Below, in pieces: positions 19,148-30,014 of a stretch of 64,000 nucleotides of DNA. Below the pieces are notes generated by a model, which had not been told where the DNA came from, made no database searches, and saw only the letters and a program-made list of their open reading frames with translations. Every line of letters begins with the position of its first letter. Within the stretch, counting starts at the first letter, position 1. This stretch comes from Paenacidovorax monticola (GTDB lineage: Bacteria > Pseudomonadota > Gammaproteobacteria > Burkholderiales > Burkholderiaceae_C): contig NZ_CP060790.1 of assembly GCF_014489595.1 (NCBI RefSeq), positions 1,984,001 to 2,048,000 on the forward strand, read 5' to 3'. The translations under genes and the position numbers were made by a program.

Positions 19148-20445
19148 ACCTCACTGCAACACCGCTCAAGATCGCCATTGTTGGCCTGGGTTATGTTGGC
19201 CTCCCGCTGGCCGTCGAGTTCGGCAAGGAATTGCCGGTGCTGGGCTTCGACACCTTGCAGCAGCGTATCGACGAGCTCAACGCAGGACATGATCGCACGC
19301 ATGAAACATCGGCACAGCAACTGGCAGCCGCCCGGCAATTGCGCTACAGCGCCAACCCCGGTGACCTGAGCGACTGCAACGTCTTTATCGTGACGGTGCC
19401 TACCCCGGTCGATGCCGCCAACCGGCCCGACCTCTCGATGCTCATCCAGGCCAGCCAGACAGTGGGCCGCGCCATGCGCAAGAACGCGCTGGTGATTTAC
19501 GAGTCCACCGTCTATCCAGGCGTGACTGAAGAAGTGTGTGTGCCCGCGCTAGAGCAGGCATCCGGCCTGCGCTTCAACCACGACTTTTTCTGCGGCTACA
19601 GCCCCGAACGAGTCAACCCGGGCGACAAGGTCAACACCCTCACGCGTATCCGCAAAATCACCAGCGGCAGCACGCCAGAGGCAGCTGAAGCCGTCGATCA
19701 ACTCTACCGTCGCATCATCACGGCAGGCACCTACAAGGCACAGAGCATCAAAGTGGCCGAGGCGGCCAAGGTCATCGAAAACACCCAGCGCGACCTGAAC
19801 ATCGCGCTGATGAACGAGCTATCCATCCTGTTCGACCGCCTGGACATCGACACGCTGGAGGTGCTTGAAGCAGCGGGCAGCAAGTGGAACTTCATTCCCT
19901 TTCGCCCCGGCTTGGTGGGCGGGCACTGCATTGGTGTGGACCCGTACTACCTGACCCACAAAGCCGAGCAGGTGGGCTACCACCCGCAGATCATCCTGGC
20001 AGGCCGCCGCATCAACGACAACATGGCAGGTTACGCGGCACGGAACACGGTCAAGATGATGCTGCGTGGGGGCATGGATGTCCCGCGCTGCAAGGTAGGC
20101 GTGCTGGGCATCACCTTCAAGGAGAATTGCCCGGACATCCGCAACAGCAAGGTGGTTGACCTGGTGCGCGAGCTCCAAGGCTGGGGCATGGAAGTGGTGG
20201 TGGCCGACCCCATCGCCAGCCCGCAGGAAGTACAGCATGAATACCGCTTTGCGCTTGGCACCATCGACGAACGTCATCAGGTGGACGCCCTGGTCGTGGC
20301 CGTAGGGCACGCCGCCTACCGCGCCTTGAGCCCAGCACAACTGCGCTCGTACTGCCGCCATGCCAGCCCCGTGCTGGCGGACATAAAGTCACTGTACGAC
20401 CGCGAAGCGCTCGTACAGGCAGGATTTTCCGTATACCGACTCTGA
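19141..20445 (+). CDS. wbpA: UDP-N-acetylhexosamine 6-dehydrogenase (WbpA-like)
   Basis: 434-residue member of the UDP-glucose/GDP-mannose dehydrogenase family. IAIVGLGYVGLPLAVEFGK is the N-terminal NAD site. YESTVYPGVTEE, a catalytic-region Glu/Lys set (SIKVAEAAKVIEN) and the catalytic Cys in GGHCIGVDPYYL follow. The C-terminal domain includes GITFKENCPDIRNSK. It oxidises C6 of UDP-GlcNAc (or UDP-GalNAc) to the uronic acid. The downstream wbpB-wbpD-wbpE genes favour the WbpA role over a stand-alone WbpO/TviB role; the substrate epimer is inferred. Confidence 0.88.
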   Translation: MLDLTATPLKIAIVGLGYVGLPLAVEFGKELPVLGFDTLQQRIDELNAGHDRTHETSAQQLAAARQLRYSANPGDLSDCNVFIVTVPTPVDAANRPDLSMLIQASQTVGRAMRKNALVIYESTVYPGVTEEVCVPALEQASGLRFNHDFFCGYSPERVNPGDKVNTLTRIRKITSGSTPEAAEAVDQLYRRIITAGTYKAQSIKVAEAAKVIENTQRDLNIALMNELSILFDRLDIDTLEVLEAAGSKWNFIPFRPGLVGGHCIGVDPYYLTHKAEQVGYHPQIILAGRRINDNMAGYAARNTVKMMLRGGMDVPRCKVGVLGITFKENCPDIRNSKVVDLVRELQGWGMEVVVADPIASPQEVQHEYRFALGTIDERHQVDALVVAVGHAAYRALSPAQLRSYCRHASPVLADIKSLYDREALVQAGFSVYRL

Positions 20446-21398
<953 letters not shown>

Positions 21399-21399
<1 letters not shown>

Positions 21400-21995
21400 T
21401 GACAGCCTACACCGTGCACCCCAGCGCCATCGTGGATGAAGGCGCGCAGATTGGCGAAGGCTCGCGTGTGTGGCACTTCGTGCACGTATGTAGTGGCGCG
21501 CGCATTGGCAAAGGTGTGTCCCTGGGCCAGAACGTGTTTGTGGGCAATAAGGTGGCGATTGGCGACCGCTGCAAAATACAGAACAACGTCAGCATCTACG
21601 ACAATGTCACGCTCGAAGAAGACGTTTTTTGCGGCCCTAGCATGGTGTTCACCAATGTCCACAACCCGCGCGCATTCATCGAACGCAAGAATGAGTACAA
21701 GGGCACGCTGATAAAGAGAGGAGCCACCCTGGGTGCCAACTGCACCATCATTTGCGGCACCACCGTGGGCGAATATGCGTTCATCGGCGCCGGAGCTGTG
21801 GTCAACAAAGACGTGTCCGCCTACGCCCTGATGGTGGGCGTGCCAGCCCGCCAGATTGGATGGATGAGCGAGTATGGCGAGCAATTGGACTTGCCACTGC
21901 AAGGCCATGCAGAAACCGTATGCCGATACACAGGCGCCCGGTACGTCCTCAACGAAACATCTGTCGTCCGACGAGCCATTGACATCCATGATTGA
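21399..21995 (+). CDS. wbpD: UDP-3-amino-GlcNAcA N-acetyltransferase (WbpD-like)
   Basis: 198-residue left-handed beta-helix acyltransferase with hexapeptide repeats across about residues 5-150 (for example [13 protein letters not shown] and [15 protein letters not shown]). The segment [13 protein letters not shown] is typical of the WbpD/WlbB type. It would acetylate the 3-amino group to give UDP-2,3-diacetamido-glucuronic acid. The start overlaps wbpB by one base and the end overlaps the aminotransferase by eight. Confidence 0.9.
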
Positions 21996-23098
21996 GTTCA
22001 TCGACCTCAAAGTCCAGCAAGCGCGCATCAAGCCTCAACTAGACGCAGCCATTGCCCGCGTGCTGCAGCATGGCCAATACATCCTCGGCCCCGAAGTGGC
22101 AGAGCTCGAAGAAAGACTGGCCGCATACACCGGTGCACGCCACTGCATCACCGTTGCCAACGGCACTGACGCTCTGCAAATCGCCCAAATGGCGCTGGGT
22201 ATAAGCCCCGGCGACGAAGTCATCACCCCCGGCTTTACCTACATTGCCACCGCCGAAACCGTGGCCCTGCTGGGCGCCAAACCGGTGTATGTGGACATCG
22301 ACCCACGCACCTACAACCTCAACCCGGCGCTGCTAGAGGCTGCCATCACCCCGCGAACCAAAGCCATCATCCCCGTGAGCCTGTACGGCCAGTGCGCCGA
22401 CTTTGACGCCATCAACACCATTGCCGCCCGCCACGGCATCCCCGTGATTGAAGACGCCGCTCAAAGCTTTGGCGCCACCTATAAGGGCCGCAAAAGCTGC
22501 AACCTTTCAACCATTGCCTGCACCAGCTTCTTTCCGAGCAAACCCCTGGGCTGCTATGGCGACGGCGGCGCCATCTTTACCAACGACGATACACTGGCCA
22601 TGGTGATGCGCCAGATTGCCCGCCACGGCCAGGACCGGCGCTACCACCATGTGCGCGTGGGTGTGAACAGCCGGCTCGATACCTTGCAGGCCGCCATTCT
22701 GCTGGTCAAGCTGATTATTTTCGACGAAGAAATGACCCTGCGCCAACAAGTGGCTGAGCGTTACGCCACTTTGCTCCCCCCCAACATGCGGGAGAGGGTT
22801 GGGGTGGGGATCAGCACATCACCACGCCCTACATCCCCCCCACAATCGCAGCGCCTGGGCGCAATTCACCATCCAAGTCTCCCTGCGCGATCAGGTGCTG
22901 CAACGCCTGCAGACCGCAGGCATCCCCACTGCCGTGCACTACCCCATCCCGCTGAATCAGCAACCCGCCGTGGTCGACCCAGCCGCCCATCTACCCGTGG
23001 GCAATGCCATGGCGCAAAAGGTGCTGAGCTTGCCCATGCACCCATATTTGGGTGAGTCTGAAATTGCGGCCATAGCGGTAGCCCTCACCAATCACTAA
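21988..23098 (+). CDS. wbpE: DegT-family aminotransferase (WbpE-like), apparent frameshifts
   Basis: PLP aminotransferase expected to aminate the 3-keto sugar made by WbpB. It starts [20 protein letters not shown], carries the PLP lysine in [14 protein letters not shown] near residue 182, and ends in a normal C-terminal region. The reading frame changes twice, at the C runs 22776-22782 and 22835-22841. Adding one C at each restores about 370 residues, normal length. Between the two lies a G-rich stretch resembling an intergenic REP-like element, which would add roughly ten residues not usual in the family. Either the gene is intact with an insertion, or it is decaying. Confidence 0.82.
22776..22817. 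repeat. REP-like G-rich segment inside the wbpE-like gene
   Basis: The stretch CATGCGGGAGAGGGTTGGGG with flanking C and G runs resembles the common proteobacterial intergenic element of the type CTCTCCC-GCGGGAGAGGGTTGGGGTGAGGG. It sits between RYATLL and ITTPYIPP, where homologues normally have only a short loop. Resemblance is from memory of the element type, not from a search. Confidence 0.4.
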
Positions 23099-23386
23099 CT
23101 ATGCATACTCTGCAGACTAGATCTGGCCGATATGCTGGCTCCCACTGCAGGAAGTACTCGTGGAGTTTCTGCACATCACACCGGCCCTCTTACTTAACTC
23201 GGTTGCAGCAGGCCATATCCACACAAACACCGTCCCGGACATCGCCGTGCTCGCGCAGCATCTTTTGACCATTGCTGTGACCTTGTCCCTGGATGATGGA
23301 ACTCTTAACCCATGATACAGAGGCAAGGCCACAATCACAAAATCAGGCAAAACTCCAAAACCTGACTTCCACTTTAAAAATCAGAC
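23099..23386. other. Intergenic gap at the base-composition boundary
   Basis: 288 bases without a convincing gene between the wbpE-like gene and the epimerase. A 64-codon open stretch on + (ending with the TGA near 23314) and interrupted readings on - have no family I recognise. Base composition falls from here on. It may be the scar of an old recombination or a decayed gene; no terminator-grade hairpin was seen. Confidence 0.4.
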
Positions 23387-24376
23387 ATGATTGAAAATAA
23401 AACCATTTTCATCACCGGAGGCGCGGGTTTTATAGCTAGCACTCTGATTGCACGCCTAGCAGATCGAAACCGCATAGTTGTGTTTGACAACTACACGCGT
23501 GATAGTTTGAAGAATACCGCCTACGCCAATCATTCGAATGTGCAGCAAATCCGAGGTGATGTACTCGATTTCGAGCATCTAAAAAAATCTATGATGGGGG
23601 CACAAATCGTGGTGCATGCTGCTGCGATTGCCGGCATTGAGAGCACAGTCCGCAACCCGGTGACGACGATGCGAGTCAATATGATGGGTACGGCCAACAC
23701 GCTCGAAGCAGCGCATCAAATCGGTGGAGTGCAACGCTTCCTGGAATTTTCGACCTCTGAAGTGTTTGGCTCTCATGCCTTTCGTGTACAGGAAACCGCC
23801 AGCACAGTGACCGGCGCGGTTGGTGAGGCGCGCTGGACCTATGCTGTCAGTAAACTGGCTGGGGAACATCTTGCCCACGCGTACTTCAAGCAGTATGATT
23901 TACCGACTGTCTCGGTGCGGCCATTCAACGTTTACGGACCTGGACAAACCGGTGAGGGTGCGCTTTCTATTTTCATTCGCAAGGCTCTAAAAAACGAAGA
24001 CTTACTCGTTTTCGGAGATGGCACTCAAATTCGCGCCTGGTGTTTTGTCGACGACATGGTTGAGGGCGTCATGAACTGCTTGGAGCACCCTAAAGCCATT
24101 GGCGAATCATTTAACATTGGCAACGCGCGCGCCGTTATAACAATCTATGGTTTGGCAGAAGCCGTATTACGCATAACAGGAAGCAATTCGAAGGTGCAAT
24201 TCCGCCCTGCATTATCTGCCGACATCGAATTACGCATCCCCAACGTCGAAAAAGCAAGGGCACTGCTCGGATTTTCAGCAGCCGTCGAGCTTGAAGAAGG
24301 TCTGCGTCAAACCGCAAAGTGGATTGAAGCAAACGAATCAAGCCTACCTAACCTAGCGCCCATTTTTCGCAACTAA
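23387..24376 (+). CDS. NAD-dependent nucleotide-sugar epimerase/dehydratase
   Basis: 329-residue extended [17 protein letters not shown] is the cofactor loop, STSEVFGSH carries the active Ser/Thr region, and YAVSK supplies the catalytic Tyr and Lys near residues 151-155. [10 protein letters not shown] is the typical sugar-binding part. It could be a 4-epimerase or a 4,6-dehydratase acting on a UDP- or dTDP-sugar; the sequence alone does not decide. Base composition is clearly more AT-rich than the housekeeping genes. It precedes an aminotransferase and an acyltransferase, suggesting an acylated amino sugar. Confidence 0.85.
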   Translation: MIENKTIFITGGAGFIASTLIARLADRNRIVVFDNYTRDSLKNTAYANHSNVQQIRGDVLDFEHLKKSMMGAQIVVHAAAIAGIESTVRNPVTTMRVNMMGTANTLEAAHQIGGVQRFLEFSTSEVFGSHAFRVQETASTVTGAVGEARWTYAVSKLAGEHLAHAYFKQYDLPTVSVRPFNVYGPGQTGEGALSIFIRKALKNEDLLVFGDGTQIRAWCFVDDMVEGVMNCLEHPKAIGESFNIGNARAVITIYGLAEAVLRITGSNSKVQFRPALSADIELRIPNVEKARALLGFSAAVELEEGLRQTAKWIEANESSLPNLAPIFRN

Positions 24377-24390
24377 TTCGGAATGCCTAT

Positions 24391-25527
24391 ATGCTTCGGC
24401 TATCCACCCCCTCAATTGACGAATCCGTGATCGAGGCCGTGAATGCTGTTTTGCGGTCGGGGCAGCTTGTCTATGGCGTGCAGGGCCAGCGCTTCGAAGC
24501 AGTGTTGCAAGACTTTCTGGGCGTACGCAATGCAATCGTCGTGTCGTCCGGCACGGCGGCTTTGCACCTTGCGCTTGTGGCGCTTGGTATCGGACCCGGT
24601 GATGCAGTGCTCATTCCAGATTTCACCTTCCCAGCCACTGGCAATGTGGTTCGCTTGGTAGGTGCACATCCGGTGCTGGTGGATGTCGATCCGTTGACCT
24701 ATTGCGTCACTCCGGAATCCGTCACAGCGGCAATCGAGGCATGGCGCGGCCCACAAAAATTACGCGCCTTCATCCCTGTGCACGAATTTGGTCATCCAGC
24801 CGACATGCATGCACTTCTCCCGATTGCCCAGCATCACAACTTGAAGGTCGTCGAAGACGCAGCCTGTGCCATCGGTGCAACTGACCAAGGAAAGGCTTGT
24901 GGCACTCATGGCGACATCGGCTGCTGGTCCATGCATCCCCGCAAAACTCTGACCACCGGTGAAGGCGGCATTCTTTCTACGGACAATGATGCCTTGGCTG
25001 CTAAGCTTCGCCTCTTGCGCAACCACGGTATGGTCCGCCAGACTCAGGGAATATGCTTCGGCAAACCTGGTTACAATCTAAGATTAACCGACATTCAGTC
25101 AGCAATGGGTTTGGCCCAATTCCCGCATCTGCCAAACTGGATCAACCAAAGACGCATACTTGCTACTGAATACTGCCAGGCATTGGCGCCGCTAGTATCA
25201 GGAGGCGTCCTAACTCTTCCCACCAATCACCCCGGGCACAGCTGGCAAACCTTTATGGTCGTATTAAGCACCAGCATTGACCGAGCCACACTAATCCGTG
25301 AATTGGCCGAGGAAGGCGTCGAAGCCAACCTTGGGGCCCAATGCCTATCAATGCAGCCGGCATTTGAAGACACCCCCCCAATGCCGGTCACCAGGCATGC
25401 GCCGCATCTTTTCAAACATGGACTAGCTTTACCCTTCTGTGAAAGCTATGGACCACAGCATGTGGCACAAGTTACCAATTTGCTAGCGCGGCTACTATTG
25501 AAGCCATGTGATTTCCAAGCCATCTAA
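24391..25527 (+). CDS. DegT/DnrJ/EryC1/StrS aminotransferase
   Basis: 378-residue PLP-dependent sugar aminotransferase. SSGTAALHLALVALGIGPGD is the family's substrate and PLP-phosphate region, VVEDAACAIGA holds the Asp that binds the pyridine nitrogen, and the Schiff-base Lys is in MHPRKTLTTGEGG near residue 190. One of three DegT-family enzymes in this cluster; its keto-sugar substrate is not known, but the epimerase/dehydratase 14 bases upstream could supply it. The end overlaps the acyltransferase frame by 20 bases if the GTG start is used. Confidence 0.88.
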   Translation: MLRLSTPSIDESVIEAVNAVLRSGQLVYGVQGQRFEAVLQDFLGVRNAIVVSSGTAALHLALVALGIGPGDAVLIPDFTFPATGNVVRLVGAHPVLVDVDPLTYCVTPESVTAAIEAWRGPQKLRAFIPVHEFGHPADMHALLPIAQHHNLKVVEDAACAIGATDQGKACGTHGDIGCWSMHPRKTLTTGEGGILSTDNDALAAKLRLLRNHGMVRQTQGICFGKPGYNLRLTDIQSAMGLAQFPHLPNWINQRRILATEYCQALAPLVSGGVLTLPTNHPGHSWQTFMVVLSTSIDRATLIRELAEEGVEANLGAQCLSMQPAFEDTPPMPVTRHAPHLFKHGLALPFCESYGPQHVAQVTNLLARLLLKPCDFQAI

Positions 25528-26170
25528 TTGTGCACCCATGGATGCCCTTGATCGGTTGCTAACAGCCCTGGCACCTAACTTTGAGGCCCTTATTGATGAA
25601 ATTTTGGCCACCAAGATAGATAGCCCAAGAAACGCTAATCTGCGTCGACACATCGCGCTTCGATGGCTCTCCGAGCTACTTGCCGATGACGAACGCGCCA
25701 AACTTTATGGATTGCCTGCAAGTTGCCGAGTCCGTGAACAAACCAAGATACTCATGCCGGAGAAAATAATCTGCGGTGAACATGTCTGGATCGGGGAGAA
25801 TGCCTTTATTGATGCTTCAGGCGGACTTGAAATCGGCGATCACACAACAATCGGTGTCGGAGTGTACGTTTGGACTCATACCAGCATCTTGAGTAACTTG
25901 CTGGGGAAAAATGAACCTGGAGGGAAGCATGTGATTCAACGCCCCACGCGAATTGGCAGCCGATGCTATATCGTCGGGCATACCGTCCTGAACCCAGGAA
26001 TCACCATTGGTGACGGTGCAGTTGTCCTTCCAAGCTCTTGCGTCACCGCCGACGTAAAGGCCGGGTCAATCGTCGCAGGAGCACCCGCACGACCGATAGG
26101 TCAGGCAAATGACGCATTCCTCGCCAAACTCCAAGCGGAGTTGCAAACCCAGCGCTCTAAGCAGATCTGA
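25508..26170 (+). CDS. Hexapeptide-repeat acyltransferase
   Basis: 220-residue left-handed beta-helix acyltransferase: a helical N-terminal part (residues 1-75), then hexapeptide repeats (ICGEHVWIGENAFID, IGDHTTIGVGVYV). It ends with the loop GHTVLNPGITIGDGAVVLP and the closing GAPARPIG typical of WbbJ/CysE-like transferases. The GTG at 25508 overlaps the aminotransferase; ATG 25538 is an alternative that shortens it by 10 residues. Likely acylates the amino sugar of the preceding genes or a glycan hydroxyl. Confidence 0.8.
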   Translation: MISKPSNCAPMDALDRLLTALAPNFEALIDEILATKIDSPRNANLRRHIALRWLSELLADDERAKLYGLPASCRVREQTKILMPEKIICGEHVWIGENAFIDASGGLEIGDHTTIGVGVYVWTHTSILSNLLGKNEPGGKHVIQRPTRIGSRCYIVGHTVLNPGITIGDGAVVLPSSCVTADVKAGSIVAGAPARPIGQANDAFLAKLQAELQTQRSKQI

Positions 26171-26183
26171 ATAGAGGATATAC

Positions 26184-27509
26184 GTGAGGGTTTTTATTGG
26201 TCCAACTGAAGTGGCGGGGATCGGACATGGCCTTACACAAGGCTTGCGTCGATTAAATTTCCAAGCCGATGGGATTTTTGACTCTCCCCACCCCTTTTCC
26301 TACGAAGCCCCTCAACACCCAAACATCTTTACTCGATGGTGGTACATCACCGGTGGGATTGCACGCAAACTAAGATCCACAGGATCAGTATTGACTTGGC
26401 CAGTAGCGGCAATTCACTTATTGTTGGCATGGCCAGTCCTCATATTTGCACTACTTCGATACAAGGCGTTTGTTTTCCTGTCTGGCAATACGATTACCAA
26501 CACCCGTTTTGAGCTATTTTTGATACGCCTCTTTAAAAAGCGCTGCATTGTTCTATTTGTCGGTTCAGATGCACGACCACCTTATATTAATGGCGCATGG
26601 GTTTGGATCAATGCCAAGGCCATGAAGCAGCTGACGAAGAAAATACGCCGACGCGTTCACCGCTTTGAAGATGCAGGAGTAATGTGCATAAACTCCCCCA
26701 GCACTGCACACTTCCATCGCAGGCCAATTATCAACTGGTTTGCCTTTGGTTTCCCCAGCACAATTAGTGAGCGCAAAACAAGGCCAGACCAATTCAGCAA
26801 AGATCAAACCGCCTCCCCAGCCACAAAAATCAGATTACTTCATAGTCCATCCAACCCTCAAGTAAAGGGTACTATCAAGATAGAAAAAATCATTAATTCT
26901 TTATTATCTCGCGGCTCTCCAATTGAGTGGATAAAGATCTACGGACTCAGTAATTCCCAAGTGCTAGATGAGATCCAACGTTGCGATCTGGTAGTGGATC
27001 AACTGTTTTCCGACACGCCAATGGCCGGCCTAGCAATCGAAGCTGCACAACTCGGCAAACCTGCAATCGTGGGAAGCTACCTCGCTCGCTCGCCTAGCTC
27101 GATCGCAGGCAATTGGCCGATACCGCCCAGTAGCTTTGTCGATCCCAGTCAATTCGAATCGGCTCTGGACGCATTGGTGGGCGACACTGAGACACGTCGG
27201 TCTTTGGGCGATGCCGCCCTCAATTTTGTCGAATCTGCGTGGTCATGTGAAGCTGTGGCGGGCCGGGCTATTGCCTGCCTTATGGGTGAAGTACCGGATG
27301 ATTGGTGGTTCGATCCATCAACCACGACTTACCTGCACGGCTGTGGGCTTGATGAAGCCGAAGGCCGCCGTCGGGTACGCGAACTGGTTGACGTCTATGG
27401 GAAGAGTGCGCTGGGCTTGGATGACAAACCATCATTGACGAAAGCCTTTCTCGACTGGGCCCAGCAGGGTGAATCCAAAGCGGCCAATGCTCAAGCAAAT
27501 CGCACGTGA
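26184..27509 (+). CDS. Putative glycosyltransferase (GT4-like)
   Basis: 441-residue protein starting at GTG 26184 after AGAGGATATAC. It has an N-terminal region with hydrophobic stretches (about residues 70-95), a segment KIRLLHSPSNPQVKGTIKIE and the C-terminal SDTPMAGLAIEAAQLGKPAI. The last two resemble the nucleotide-sugar end of GT-B (family 4) transferases. Sequence similarity to well-known transferases is faint, so donor and acceptor are unknown. AT-rich, in the middle of the foreign-looking segment; overlaps the flippase start. Confidence 0.6.
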   Translation: MRVFIGPTEVAGIGHGLTQGLRRLNFQADGIFDSPHPFSYEAPQHPNIFTRWWYITGGIARKLRSTGSVLTWPVAAIHLLLAWPVLIFALLRYKAFVFLSGNTITNTRFELFLIRLFKKRCIVLFVGSDARPPYINGAWVWINAKAMKQLTKKIRRRVHRFEDAGVMCINSPSTAHFHRRPIINWFAFGFPSTISERKTRPDQFSKDQTASPATKIRLLHSPSNPQVKGTIKIEKIINSLLSRGSPIEWIKIYGLSNSQVLDEIQRCDLVVDQLFSDTPMAGLAIEAAQLGKPAIVGSYLARSPSSIAGNWPIPPSSFVDPSQFESALDALVGDTETRRSLGDAALNFVESAWSCEAVAGRAIACLMGEVPDDWWFDPSTTTYLHGCGLDEAEGRRRVRELVDVYGKSALGLDDKPSLTKAFLDWAQQGESKAANAQANRT

Positions 27510-28893
27510 TGGCAGTATCTACGCGGTCGGCACAATCGTGTCACGTGGACTCGCTTTGCTCACAGTGCCAAGCTACACCCACTTCCTAGATCCTGCAGGC
27601 TTTGGTGCGCTAGACCTCATCCTCACTGCGGGGGTTCTACTAACACTCGTGATTGCGCTAGAGGTCGGCCAAGGCTTGGCCCGAGAGTGGACGACATTGC
27701 CAGACACCAAATCCCAGCGGAAGATGGCAGGCACTGCGCTATGCTTCACCGCTCTGATGCATGGGAGTTTTCTGGCGCTAGCGCTCCCGTTTTCTGCGTC
27801 GCTGTCAGAGGTTCTATTCCACACGGCAGACCGTTCAAGCTTGGTGGAAGCAGGCCTAACATATATTGCTTGGAATGCGCTGTACCTCCAGTTACAAGCC
27901 CAGTTCCGCTGGTCGATGCAACCGCTCGGTTATGTTACAACTAGCGTTATGTACGGCCTGATGACGCTGATACTGGGATTCTACCTTGGTCGCCAGTGGG
28001 GCGTGACCGGCGTGCTGATAGGCCAGACGCTAGCGGCAGCTAGCGCAGTTGGGGTTAGCCTCTGGGTTCTGCGAACCCAATTTGACTGGACGCTCAATTT
28101 GAAACATTTGCGAAGCATGCTTGCTTACTCACTGCCGCTGGCACCAGCAGGCCTAGCAACTTTCGCCAGCTTTCATGCCAATCGTTTCATTTTAAACCTC
28201 TATACCAATCTGGACCAAGTAGGGCAGTATGCCGTAGCATCAAAAGTGGCCGCCATTACAGCGCTGTTAACCGTTGGAATTCAAACTGCGCTAACCCCTC
28301 TCATCTACCGTCACCATGCGGCCCCACAAACCCCCAATCAGTTGGTTCGCCTGCTTGAAGGCTTCACCACGGCGGCTCTCACACTAAGCTTAGGTTTAAG
28401 CCTATATGCTCAAGAGTTGATCTTGTGGTTTTCGGGTCCGATGTACTTACCAAGTACTGTCTTGGTAGCTTGGTTGATCCCCGCAACCCTACTATCGCAG
28501 ATGTATATCTTCTTCCCTGGCTTGGCTCTTGCACGTCGTACGGTGATCCAATTGATGATTACTGTACTATGCGGTTTTGTGGCGCTGTGCCTCAATTTTA
28601 TATTAATACCAATAGCACAGAGCCAAGGAGCAGCAGTTTCAACCCTGATCACTGCAATACTGTACATCGGAATTTGGGCAAGGGAGAGCCAAAAAACCTA
28701 TCAATTACCAATTCGTACAGGAAGAATCGCTCTTGCAGTATCCACCTATATTTTCCTAATCGGAGCGTCATCCATAATACAGTCTTTCGAATTTAATCAA
28801 AACTTAATCATTCTCGCCAAATTTTTTTTGCTAACAATCATGGCCACAGTTTGTAGCTCGCTGGGACTCTTCCGAATTCATCGCCGCCGCTGA
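27487..28893 (+). CDS. wzx: Wzx-like oligosaccharide flippase
   Basis: Polytopic membrane protein (about 468 residues) with roughly twelve hydrophobic helices spread over its length. The start KQIARDGSIYAVGTIVSRGL and SLPLAPAGLATFASFHANRF are typical of the MATE-like polysaccharide transporters that move lipid-linked repeat units across the inner membrane. ATG 27487 is preferred; a GTG at 27469 would add six residues. It overlaps the preceding glycosyltransferase by 23 bases. Its presence implies that the cluster builds a lipid-linked oligosaccharide in the cytoplasm. Confidence 0.85.
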   Translation: MLKQIARDGSIYAVGTIVSRGLALLTVPSYTHFLDPAGFGALDLILTAGVLLTLVIALEVGQGLAREWTTLPDTKSQRKMAGTALCFTALMHGSFLALALPFSASLSEVLFHTADRSSLVEAGLTYIAWNALYLQLQAQFRWSMQPLGYVTTSVMYGLMTLILGFYLGRQWGVTGVLIGQTLAAASAVGVSLWVLRTQFDWTLNLKHLRSMLAYSLPLAPAGLATFASFHANRFILNLYTNLDQVGQYAVASKVAAITALLTVGIQTALTPLIYRHHAAPQTPNQLVRLLEGFTTAALTLSLGLSLYAQELILWFSGPMYLPSTVLVAWLIPATLLSQMYIFFPGLALARRTVIQLMITVLCGFVALCLNFILIPIAQSQGAAVSTLITAILYIGIWARESQKTYQLPIRTGRIALAVSTYIFLIGASSIIQSFEFNQNLIILAKFFLLTIMATVCSSLGLFRIHRRR

Positions 28894-28921
28894 TAGTTGT
28901 GAGTGCCGCTCATAGTTTTCC

Positions 28922-30014
28922 ATGAAAAAATCCTCACCGTTATCGGTGCCCGTCCGCAGTTCATCAAGGCCAGCCTGGTCTCGCGCGCCATTGTCCGAAT
29001 GCCCAGCCTGCAGGAGGTGTTGGTACATACCGGTCAGCACTTCGAAGCCAACATGTCTGCTGTCTTTTTCAGCGAATTGGGCATGCAACCACCCACCTAC
29101 AATCTAGGGATACACGGTGGTGGCCATGGCGAGATGACGGGGCGCATGTTGATCGAGATCGAGCGCGTGCTGCAAACCGAAAAACCCGATGCGGTGCTTG
29201 TCTATGGAGATACCAATTCGACCCTCGCGGGCGCTTTGGCCGCCGCCAAGCTGCAGATACCGGTTGCCCATGTGGAAGCAGGCTTGCGATCGTTCAACAT
29301 GGCAATGCCCGAGGAGATCAATCGTATCCTGACGGATCGCATCTCGCATTGGTTGTTCACGCCGACTGATGCCGCAAAGTCCCATTTAGAAAACGAAGGC
29401 GCGTCCCCAAATCGCATCGCCGCTGTAGGGGATGTGATGTATGACGTAGCGCTGCACTATGGCGCCCTGGTTGATGCAGAGGGCCGCATACTCGGCCAGT
29501 TAAACCTGAAGCCCCGCAGCTATGTGCTTGCAACTGTGCACCGCGCTGAAAATACCGATGACCCCAAAAGGCTGGCCGCCGTGGTCGCAGCGCTAAAGAT
29601 AGTGGCTACGCAGTGTCCAGTGGTGTGGCCGCTGCATCCGCGCACACGGGCCATTCTGGATCGTAGCAGCCAACTCGAAAATCTATCAAGAAGCATCCAT
29701 CTCATCGATCCGGTGGGGTATCTGGAAATGGTACAACTAGAAAAATTCGCTGCCGTCGTTGCAACCGACTCTGGCGGCGTGCAGAAGGAAGCCTTCTTCT
29801 ACCGCGTACCGTGCGTGACTTTGCGCAATGAGACCGAATGGGTGGAACTGGTGGAGGCGAGTTGGAACCACTTGGCCCCCCAGTTTCTCCAGAAAGTGTC
29901 AGTGCAGCAGTGCTGCAAGTGATTGGCACGCAAGGCTCGGACATTCGGCCGTATGGCGACGGCGATGCTGCCAAGTGCATCGTAACGCGCCTGTGCACGG
30001 ATCTGTGCAAGTGA
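28922..30014 (+). CDS. wbpI: UDP-GlcNAc 2-epimerase family (WbpI/WecB-like), apparent frameshifts
   Basis: Non-hydrolysing UDP-GlcNAc 2-epimerase family. ILTVIGARPQFIKAS, VHTGQHFE, YGDTNSTLAGALAA, HVEAGLRSF and DSGGVQKEAFF are all family landmarks. Two probable undercalls: the A run 28925-28930 after ATG (adding one A gives the usual MKKILTVIG) and the C run 29876-29881 (adding one C gives a 364-residue protein ending at 30014). Without correction a GTG at 28903 would be the start and the C-terminus is lost. With wbpA/B/D/E in the cluster, the expected job is to convert UDP-diacetamido-glucuronate to the manno epimer; WecB activity on UDP-GlcNAc is the alternative. Confidence 0.85.

Noticed and set aside
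23117..23350. 77-codon minus-strand frame in the gap before the epimerase
   Set aside because: No ribosome-binding site, no family resemblance, and orientation opposite to the whole cluster.
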